The notes below the pieces were generated by a model. It was not told where the DNA came from. It did no database searches and saw nothing but the letters and a program-made list of their open reading frames with translations. From NCBI GenBank assembly GCA_016205045.1, contig JACQJM010000063.1:1-5894 (forward strand): a stretch of DNA of 5,894 nt. Reading direction: 5' to 3'. This DNA is from Elusimicrobiota bacterium. Lineage in GTDB: Bacteria > Elusimicrobiota > Elusimicrobia > JACQJN01. Each line of letters starts with the position of its first letter. Position 1 is the stretch's first letter. Below, piece after piece: positions 1-5,113 of this stretch. The translations under genes and the position numbers were made by a program.

Positions 1-33
1 ATCCATGATACGCTACCTCGAGCATTTCCTCCA

Positions 34-62
34 TTGACATCAATTTTAGAAATATCTAAAAT
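34..62 (+). promoter_or_regulatory. sigma70-type promoter, likely giving a leaderless transcript
   Basis: A perfect -35 hexamer TTGACA (34-39) is followed after exactly 17 bases by TAAAAT (57-62), which matches five of six positions of the -10 consensus. Seven bases separate the -10 box from the ATG at 70, so transcription would be expected to start at or within a base or two of the ATG. No Shine-Dalgarno sequence precedes that ATG, which agrees with leaderless translation. The promoter reading means that the TTG at 34, a possible start codon, is more likely part of the -35 box. In another frame a short open stretch ends with TGA at 35-37 and could be the tail of an upstream gene. Confidence 0.6.
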
Positions 63-69
63 TGTAAAA

Positions 70-945
70 ATGATTTTATTTCTGATTTTTACTCTCTTTT
101 CCTCCTCCGCCCAAGGACAAACACCGCGCACAGCAGAGAGCTTGCGTGCTCACTCTTATCAATCTTTTGTAGAAGCCTCCATCACCGTTCCTGAGACGCT
201 ATCCACCTACCTTCCCCCACCTTCCCCCAGCGCCGTCATTCAACCCGGTAAACCTCCTAATCAAATAGTACGCGAAATTCATGGCAATCTACTCGGCACG
301 TTGAACCTCACTGCCCTCCATAACAGTCTCTGGAAAACTCCCCTACACGTGGAATTAGGCCATCATGACTTCTCCATCAGCGGACAAGAAAGCGGGCGCG
401 GCCATCGTTTCATCACATTATATGACCACTCACAAAACAAAGTATATTTCCTGCAACAAAATGTATTAGTTTTTGGAAAGGGGTATCGCTTAAATCGGGA
501 TGGAAAAACATACAGAATTTCCATCGATCTCAATTTCTTGGATCATTATGGCAGTAAACTCTCTTTTGAAGAGGAAACAACCGGATCCAAACAGAAATTC
601 AGCATACGAGATATCATGAAAGCCATGTACGACGCCGGAAAACCTGTTGAATGGGGCAGTAAAAGTTTTCGGGTACACTACACAGATCAAATCATTGAAA
701 ATAAAGATGGTACCGTTCAAAAGTTAGACGACCCTCTTCTGGTCCTCATGGTAGACCAAGGCATATCCGAAAGTGATTCACAAAGATACCAGGGAGATGG
801 TGTTCCTCTTCGAGGGATTCCATCCTCACCGGAAAGAGAATTTCTGCAGGCCTTCTTCCGCATCAAACCTTACGGAACTTTCTCCTACCATCTTCGTAAA
901 ACATCTTCCGGCTCCGCAGAAAAGTTAGAAGTTTATTCTCCCTAA
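70..945 (+). CDS. exported protein of unknown function with proline-rich linker
   Basis: I do not recognise the family. From ATG 70 the product is 291 residues. It opens with a hydrophobic stretch (residues 2-10) and a small-residue region ending SSSAQGQ, which looks like a Sec signal peptide cut near residue 16. There is no cysteine anywhere, so it is not a lipoprotein and has no disulfides. A proline-rich linker lies at about residues 49-63. The remainder is polar and rich in aromatic/charged alternation suggestive of beta structure (for example KVYFLQQNVLVFGKGYRL). The frame is open to the left edge, and a TTG start at 34 would give 303 residues with a better basic n-region (two Lys before the hydrophobic core). 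I prefer ATG 70 because of the overlapping promoter, but the start is uncertain. It lies 66 bases before the PBP gene on the same strand, which suggests an envelope role and possibly co-transcription. The stop codon lies in CCCTAACCCC. Confidence 0.7.
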   Translation: MILFLIFTLFSSSAQGQTPRTAESLRAHSYQSFVEASITVPETLSTYLPPPSPSAVIQPGKPPNQIVREIHGNLLGTLNLTALHNSLWKTPLHVELGHHDFSISGQESGRGHRFITLYDHSQNKVYFLQQNVLVFGKGYRLNRDGKTYRISIDLNFLDHYGSKLSFEEETTGSKQKFSIRDIMKAMYDAGKPVEWGSKSFRVHYTDQIIENKDGTVQKLDDPLLVLMVDQGISESDSQRYQGDGVPLRGIPSSPEREFLQAFFRIKPYGTFSYHLRKTSSGSAEKLEVYSP

Positions 946-1011
946 CCCCACAAACCTCATCCGCGTCTGACAGGGTAAAGTTGTACAATACCGGTAATCG
1001 TATCGCTCCAC

Positions 1012-3294
1012 ATGAAAAAGAAAATCCTTCATCGCCTCAAGATATTCCTGGCGTTTATTCTAACCGCTTCCTTACTTATCATTCTGTATGGTCTCTATAA
1101 GATTTACCATTTGCCTCCCGGAAACTTAGGAGATCAATTTCCCACTCGTATTTACGCAGCTCCTTTCTTTCTCTCTCCTGGCGACCCTGTCTCACTTAAC
1201 CTCCTTGAAAGAAGGCTAAAACGATTGGGATATAAACCACGGGAGGAATCTCCAACCATCGCAGGAGAATATTACCGAAAAAATCAGGCCATTGAAATCT
1301 TCCTTCGTGGATTCTCTCAACCCTTCTGGGACGCTCCTCAACAAAAAGTAGAGCTCTCTCTGGATGGAGATGGAATTCTCACCTCTACCGTCTCCATTCA
1401 CTTGGAACCAGAATTGGTGGCAGACTTATCCGGCGAGAAAAAAATCCAACGCGAACCCGCCACCTTCGCAGAAATTCCACCTTATCTCATCCAGGCTCTG
1501 ATCGCTATAGAAGATCGCCGCTTTTATGAGCATCATGGAATAGACCCACGGGCTTTATTGAGAGCCACCTGGACCAATTTTAAATCAGGAAAGTTGAGGG
1601 AGGGTGGAAGTACCCTCACCCAGCAATTGGTGAAAAATCTATTTCTCGTTCCCAAAAAGACTCTCTGGAGAAAGGCTGCAGAAACCATTCTGGCTCTCTA
1701 CCTTGAAACACGCTACTCTAAACAAGAAATTCTAACCCTCTATTTCAATCAAGCCTATTGGGGACAAAATGGTCCGGTAAGCATTGCCGGGATTAAAGCG
1801 GCCACCCGCTTTTACTTCAATAAGCCATTGACCGAATTAACCGTTGCCGAATCCGCTCTCTTGGTAGGACTTTTGCGATCCCCCTTAAAATACAGCCCTT
1901 TCCGCGATGTATCCTCTGCCTTGGCTAGGCGAAATTTTGTTCTCAACAGCATGCTTCGCCAGGGCATCCTGCGTCCCCCAGATTACCAAAAAACCATACG
2001 AGAACCCTTAAGCCTCAACCTCTTTCCCACCCGCACCAACCCCGGCAAAGCAGATTATTTTTTAAGCGATTTGATGCAGCAATTGGTGGAACACTATACC
2101 GATGCGGTTGTCTTTCGGCATGGTCTGAAAGTTTTCACCACCCTGGATCCCCTCATTCAAGAATCAGCTCAAATGGAAATATCTCGTCTTCCTAACCAAG
2201 GCGCATTGATAAACCTGGATCCTTTTTCAGGAGCCATTCGAGCCATGGTGGGAGGTAAAAACTTCTCCCAAAGCCAGTTCAACCGCGCTACCCAGGCTAA
2301 ACGCCAGCCAGGATCCGCCTTCAAGCCCTTTGTGTATGGAGCGGCCTTAAGAAGACGCGACCGGGAAGGACATCGTTTCACTTTAGCCTCTCTGATCTTA
2401 GATGAACCTCGGGAGTATAAAATCCAGCAAGGATCTTGGACCCCAAAAAATTTTTATGGAGTGTACAGTGGAACCGTCACCGTTCGGCAGGCGCTCTCAC
2501 GCTCCTTGAACGCGGCCACCGTGAACCTGGCCTTTCTAGTAGGCCCTAAATTTATTGCTAACTACGCTCATAGTCTGGGAATTGAAAGTCCATTACAAGA
2601 AGATTTAGGGATAGCCTTAGGAACTTCCGAGGTCACCCTCTTGGAATTGACAGCCGCTTATGCTCCTTTCGTTAATAAGGGCAAAAAAATAAAACCCTAC
2701 CTCATCGAAGGCATCCAAGATCTTCAAGGGGAAGTTCTGGAAAGACATGAACCCAACACAACACAAGTGCTCCAACCTGGTGAATCCTACTTGGTCACTT
2801 CCTTATTAGAGAGCGTCGTCAAGGAAGGAACTGCAAAATCCTTAAAAACTCTTGGTTTTACTTATCCTGCTGCAGGAAAAACAGGAACCACGAACAAGGA
2901 ACAAGATGCCTGGTTTGTAGGATACACTCCTAGAACCTTAATGGGCGTTTGGGTGGGGGAAGATAAACCCCGTTCCATTGGAGCCACAGGAGCCACCGCT
3001 GCCCTTCCTGTGTGGGCCAGGGTGATAAATACTGTTTTGGAAGGTTTTCCCTCTGAAGAATTTTCCATGCCTGAGGATGTTCAGACTGCCAAAGTAGACC
3101 CCACCACGGGTTTTCTTGCCGTCAGCGGCTGTCCTCAAAAAGTGAAAGAATCTTTCCTGATAGGAACAGAGCCCGACACCCACTGCACCCTGCACCCCGG
3201 AGGTCTAAAGGGCTGGTTTCAAAAACTTTTTGGAACTTCACAAAGTACAGGATCATTAACACTCCCACATCCAACCACCTCTACCTTTCATTAA
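1012..3294 (+). CDS. mrcB: bifunctional penicillin-binding protein 1B (transglycosylase/transpeptidase)
   Basis: Class A PBP of 760 residues that polymerises lipid II into glycan strands and cross-links the stem peptides on the outer face of the inner membrane. A short basic N-terminus and one membrane segment (about residues 8-32) anchor it. Residues about 43-130 resemble the UB2H domain typical of PBP1B (RIYAAPFFLSPGD, then an RRLKRLGY segment), where outer-membrane activators such as LpoB bind in Escherichia coli. The GT51 domain shows IAIEDRRFYEHHGID with catalytic Glu167, GGSTLTQQLVKNLFL (198-212) and QEILTLYFN with probable second Glu239. The transpeptidase domain carries SAFK (Ser435 nucleophile, Lys438), SLN (498-500) and KTG (623-625). 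The C-terminal tail holds two cysteines (707, 725). It is somewhat shorter than the 844-residue E. coli enzyme but complete. The 66 bases before it hold no Shine-Dalgarno sequence; TACAAT at 984-989 is a possible -10 with no convincing -35. PBP1C is less likely because UB2H is present. Confidence 0.95.
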   Translation: MKKKILHRLKIFLAFILTASLLIILYGLYKIYHLPPGNLGDQFPTRIYAAPFFLSPGDPVSLNLLERRLKRLGYKPREESPTIAGEYYRKNQAIEIFLRGFSQPFWDAPQQKVELSLDGDGILTSTVSIHLEPELVADLSGEKKIQREPATFAEIPPYLIQALIAIEDRRFYEHHGIDPRALLRATWTNFKSGKLREGGSTLTQQLVKNLFLVPKKTLWRKAAETILALYLETRYSKQEILTLYFNQAYWGQNGPVSIAGIKAATRFYFNKPLTELTVAESALLVGLLRSPLKYSPFRDVSSALARRNFVLNSMLRQGILRPPDYQKTIREPLSLNLFPTRTNPGKADYFLSDLMQQLVEHYTDAVVFRHGLKVFTTLDPLIQESAQMEISRLPNQGALINLDPFSGAIRAMVGGKNFSQSQFNRATQAKRQPGSAFKPFVYGAALRRRDREGHRFTLASLILDEPREYKIQQGSWTPKNFYGVYSGTVTVRQALSRSLNAATVNLAFLVGPKFIANYAHSLGIESPLQEDLGIALGTSEVTLLELTAAYAPFVNKGKKIKPYLIEGIQDLQGEVLERHEPNTTQVLQPGESYLVTSLLESVVKEGTAKSLKTLGFTYPAAGKTGTTNKEQDAWFVGYTPRTLMGVWVGEDKPRSIGATGATAALPVWARVINTVLEGFPSEEFSMPEDVQTAKVDPTTGFLAVSGCPQKVKESFLIGTEPDTHCTLHPGGLKGWFQKLFGTSQSTGSLTLPHPTTSTFH

Positions 3295-3298
3295 CCAA

Positions 3299-3468
3299 AT
3301 ATTTTGCCCAGGGGTGACTTCGGTTCCAGCCCCTCGGTCCCGCAACGTAAGGTGAACGGTGCCTGCCTGCCGGCAGGCAGGGACCACATCTCGCTACCCT
3401 AGCAGGGGATGGGTGGAGTGAGGGAAGCCGAGGGGCGAACCGGGAGGCAGGACCCCTGGGCAAAATAT
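3299..3468. repeat. 170-base nested inverted-repeat element (candidate structured RNA or MITE)
   Basis: The outer arms 3299-3315 and 3452-3468 are perfect 17-base inverted repeats (ATATTTTGCCCAGGGGT and its complement). Inside them 3321-3326 pairs with 3437-3442, and 3329-3337 pairs with 3428-3436, separated only by a two-base bulge. TCCC 3338-3341 can then pair with GGGA 3422-3425. The interior holds two further hairpins: the palindrome at 3362-3381, and a stem made of 3384-3390 with 3408-3416. The element begins four bases after the PBP stop codon. No U-run follows either end, so it is not a standard intrinsic terminator. I see no target-site duplication and no match to riboswitch, RNase P, SRP, 6S or tmRNA signatures that I know. 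Because the arms are symmetric the strand cannot be decided. It occupies most of the 241-base gap between the PBP and receiver genes. Confidence 0.8.
3362..3381. repeat. perfect 20-base palindrome within the larger element
   Basis: CCTGCCTGCC is followed directly by GGCAGGCAGG, so the two 10-base halves are exact complements with no spacer. After one G-G mismatch, GGT at 3358-3360 can also pair with ACC at 3383-3385. A further GGCAGG at 3446-3451 could compete for the left half. As RNA it would form a very stable GC-rich hairpin, with a small loop made by opening the central pairs. As DNA it could extrude as a cruciform. Confidence 0.85.
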
Positions 3469-3483
3469 CCGGAAATTTTCGCC
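3459..3483 (+). other. small hairpin that competes with the outer arm of the 170-base element
   Basis: GGC-AAAAT (3459-3466) can pair with ATTTT (3475-3479) and GCC (3481-3483), leaving one bulged C at 3480 and a loop containing the palindrome TCCGGA. This pairing uses the last ten bases of the element's right outer arm, so the two structures exclude each other on one RNA. The stem is short and AT-rich, and it may simply be coincidence. Confidence 0.25.
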
Positions 3484-3502
3484 ACGCCCTTGTCAAATCA
3501 GA

Positions 3503-3530
3503 TGAACAGACTAGGGTAAATTGCTAAAAT
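3503..3530 (+). promoter_or_regulatory. possible promoter for the receiver gene
   Basis: TGAACA (3503-3508, four of six matches to the -35 consensus) is followed after 16 bases by TAAAAT (3525-3530), the same -10 hexamer as in the promoter at 34-62. Only five bases separate the -10 box from the ATG at 3536, so a transcript would start at or near the start codon. A direct repeat TAGGGTA (3512-3518 and 3530-3536) brackets the -10 region and could be an operator. The -35 box is weak. Confidence 0.4.
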
Positions 3531-3535
3531 AGGGT

Positions 3536-3952
3536 ATGATCCTGGTCGTTGAAGACGCTCCTCAGGTCGCCGGCATCATCGTCTCGAAACTGGAGCGCGA
3601 AGGGTTTAAGCTTCTCTGGAAACGAGATGGCGACTCTGCCCAAGACAGCCTAAATACTTTTCACCCTGAGTTAATCTTACTATCCACCACCCTAGAAAAA
3701 CGGGATGCGTGGGAAGTCCTTGAAAAATTTTGTCATCAACATCCCCCCATTCCGGTCGTGATGATTTTAGAACAGGAGGAAGCTTCTGAACAGAATCGAG
3801 CCAAAGCCATGGGTTGCCATTCATGCATCATCAAACCATTCAAACCCACCAGCCTGGCCAAAACAGTAAAGGCCATTCTTGAGAATGGCCGGGGCTTGGG
3901 ATTGGGGGTTGGGGATTGGCCCAGAGACGAACCCCTAACCCCTAACCCCTAA
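3536..3952 (+). CDS. stand-alone degenerate receiver domain (CheY-like, no phosphoacceptor Asp)
   Basis: A 138-residue single-domain protein with the response-regulator fold and no DNA-binding or enzymatic output domain. Residues 2-7 are the first strand with the acidic pair Glu6-Asp7 (ILVVED). Lys100 in IIKPF is the conserved lysine after the fifth strand. The third strand reads ELILLS, so Ser50 sits where the phosphorylated Asp belongs. The fourth strand (PVVMILE) has Leu78 in place of the conserved Thr/Ser. Normal phosphotransfer therefore looks impossible, and the domain probably acts by phosphorylation-independent protein contact. The start is fixed: an in-frame TAG ends at 3532, and the ATG lies right at the first strand. 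No spaced Shine-Dalgarno sequence is present. Residues from about 119 to 138 (Gly/Leu-rich, then DEPLTPNP) are encoded by the heptamer element and are unlikely to belong to the ancestral protein. The gene lies 11 bases before the glycosyltransferase and is probably co-transcribed with it; the partner is unknown. Confidence 0.85.
   Translation: MILVVEDAPQVAGIIVSKLEREGFKLLWKRDGDSAQDSLNTFHPELILLSTTLEKRDAWEVLEKFCHQHPPIPVVMILEQEEASEQNRAKAMGCHSCIIKPFKPTSLAKTVKAILENGRGLGLGVGDWPRDEPLTPNP
3871..3890. repeat. 20-base inverted repeat inside the receiver gene
   Basis: GGCCATTCT (3871-3879) and AGAATGGCC (3882-3890) are exact complements separated by TG. It encodes the end of the last receiver helix (KAILENGR) and directly abuts the G-rich arm of the heptamer element. 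It is either a chance coding palindrome or the outer boundary of that element. Confidence 0.7.
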
Positions 3953-3957
3953 CCCCT
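3891..3957. repeat. inverted heptamer element, CCCCTAA type, G-quadruplex-capable on both strands
   Basis: The right arm (3932-3957) is a perfect 7-base tandem repeat: four CCCC runs at 3932, 3939, 3946 and 3953, separated by TAA. Its complement, (GGGGTTA)n, resembles a telomeric repeat. The left arm (3891-3919) is G-rich with decayed units (GGGATTG, GGGGTTG, GGGATTG), roughly complementary to the right arm, with an 11-base loop. Left-arm G runs at 3891-3894, 3898-3900, 3904-3908 and 3911-3914 fit the usual G-quadruplex pattern on the + strand; the right arm does so on the - strand. The element encodes the receiver's C-terminus and its TAA stop (3950-3952), and it ends six bases before the glycosyltransferase ATG. 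Heptamer short tandem repeats of comparable type are known in cyanobacteria, but I do not assign this to a named family. Confidence 0.85.
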
Positions 3958-3963
3958 GTTTTT

Positions 3964-5037
3964 ATGAGGATTCTTTATATTACCGAGGCCACAGGCTGGA
4001 CCGGTGGCGCTAACCAAATCTGGCTTACCTCTCAGGAACTTGTTCGAAGGGGGCACCAAATAGGTGTTGCCTTGCGCCCTGAAGGTGATCTGGCTCATCG
4101 ACTGCAGAAGGCCAACATTCCTATTTTTCCTCTCCGTATCCGCCAAGATTATGATCTTCTCTCTGCTTTTAAGCTGACTCAGATCGCACGCAATTTCCAA
4201 GCAGGCTTATTCCACGCCCACCACCCTCAATCTCACGCCATGGGACTGCTCGCCCGCCACCTCGGCAGCCCCATCCCGCTGATTGTTACCCGCCGCGTTA
4301 TTTATCCTATCCGCACCAATCCTTTTAGCGCCTTCAAATACCGCTCACAAAAAATTTCTCATTATATTGCTGTTTGCCAAAAAACAGCCGAAGAATTGAT
4401 CACTGCTGGCATAGAAAAAGATCGTGTCTCCGTGATTCCCTCCGCGGTAGAGATGCAGCGTTGGAACCCCCTGAACTCCCGCCACCCAAAAAATCATTCT
4501 CCCCTGGTGACACTGGTGGCCCACTACTCTCCCATCAAAGGCCATGAAATTTTTCTTCAAGCCGCGGCCCATGTCTTAGAGTCTATTCCTCAAACTACTT
4601 TTCGTTTGGTAGGAAGGGATACAGAAAAACTCAAGGAAATGGCTCGTCATCTGGGAATTCTTCCGCACGTGGAAATTTTGGGGGAACGCCTGGATATTCC
4701 CGAGCTTTTAAGCCAAACCCATCTCTATGTCATGCCTTCTTTGATGGAGGGCATCGGCACATCTTTAATCGAAGCTCAGGCCGCTCGAGTCCCGGTCATC
4801 GCCTCCCATGTCGGTGGGCTGCCGGATGTGGTAATACCCAATGAAACAGGCATTCTGGTCCCACCGGGAAATTCTGAGGCACTAGCAAAAGCAATCGTAC
4901 GGCTCCTGCAAAATCCTAAGGAGGCGGAGCAAATGGCCCAAAAGGGCTATGAGAGGGTTCAGAAGAAATTTTCTCTACCGGCGGTCGTGGACCAACTTGA
5001 GGCATTATATGCCTCAGTTCTAGGTTCTAAGTTCTAA
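3964..5037 (+). CDS. GT4-family glycosyltransferase (GT-B fold)
   Basis: A 357-residue retaining glycosyltransferase expected to transfer a sugar from a nucleotide donor during synthesis of lipopolysaccharide, exopolysaccharide or another surface glycan; donor and acceptor cannot be read from sequence. The N-terminal Rossmann-like half starts MRILYITEATGWTGGAN, with the glycine-rich acceptor loop at 12-16 and LFHAHHPQSH (82-91). The C-terminal half holds VTLVAHYSPIKGHE (182-195; Lys192 at the usual donor-phosphate position) and the family's EX7E motif as Glu262-GIGTSLI-Glu270, followed by GGLPDVV and ETGILVPPGN. Length is normal and there is no signal peptide or membrane segment, so it should act at the cytoplasmic face of the inner membrane. 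The ATG is preceded by CCCCTGTTTTT with no ribosome binding site, 11 bases after the receiver stop. The last six residues (VLGSKF) and the stop codon come from the next heptamer element. A deacetylase follows. Confidence 0.92.
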   Translation: MRILYITEATGWTGGANQIWLTSQELVRRGHQIGVALRPEGDLAHRLQKANIPIFPLRIRQDYDLLSAFKLTQIARNFQAGLFHAHHPQSHAMGLLARHLGSPIPLIVTRRVIYPIRTNPFSAFKYRSQKISHYIAVCQKTAEELITAGIEKDRVSVIPSAVEMQRWNPLNSRHPKNHSPLVTLVAHYSPIKGHEIFLQAAAHVLESIPQTTFRLVGRDTEKLKEMARHLGILPHVEILGERLDIPELLSQTHLYVMPSLMEGIGTSLIEAQAARVPVIASHVGGLPDVVIPNETGILVPPGNSEALAKAIVRLLQNPKEAEQMAQKGYERVQKKFSLPAVVDQLEALYASVLGSKF

Positions 5038-5108
5038 GTTCCATGTTAAAAAATCTTATTGGATTACATTATTCAAACCTGGAACATGGAACCCGGAACA
5101 TGGAACAT
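5017..5108. repeat. inverted heptamer element, GTTCTAA/GGAACAT type
   Basis: The left arm (5017-5047) reads in 7-base units: GTTCTAG, GTTCTAA, GTTCTAA, GTTCCAT, GTT. The right arm (5076-5108) contains GGAACAT, GGAACCC, GGAACAT, GGAACAT, which is the reverse complement of GTTCCAT-type units. Unit by unit the arms pair with few mismatches, several of them tolerable as G-U in RNA, around an AT-rich loop of about 28 bases (5048-5075). The left arm encodes the glycosyltransferase's last six residues and its TAA stop (5035-5037). The right arm stops five bases before the deacetylase ATG and puts GGAA (5102-5105) eight bases from it, the only Shine-Dalgarno-like string there. No U-run follows, so termination is not supported. 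Confidence 0.85.
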
Positions 5109-5113
5109 GCGTT

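Noticed and set aside
2..37. Possible tail of an upstream gene (short open stretch ending in TGA at 35-37)
   Set aside because: Eleven codons with no identifiable motif cannot be supported as a gene from this window alone; it is mentioned only as context for the promoter.
2443..2457. Possible -1 slippery heptamer (A-AAA-AAT followed by a T run) in the PBP gene
   Set aside because: The zero frame continues through the conserved SLN and KTG motifs, and I see no downstream stimulatory structure or useful alternative frame.
2938..3195. Minus-strand open frame of 85 codons opposite the PBP gene
   Set aside because: It lies wholly within the strongly supported transpeptidase-coding region and has no recognisable product.
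3295..3480. Intrinsic terminator for the PBP gene
   Set aside because: The stems are strong, but neither end is followed by a run of T on the relevant strand, so standard Rho-independent termination is not supported.
3281..3496. Minus-strand open frame of 71 codons across the intergenic element
   Set aside because: It translates the inverted-repeat element into low-complexity Arg/Pro-rich sequence with no family resemblance. The open frame is a by-product of GC-rich palindromes.
3932..3957. CRISPR-like or telomere array
   Set aside because: The units are 7 bases with no spacers, and there are only about four of them, so it is neither a CRISPR array nor evidence of a chromosome end.
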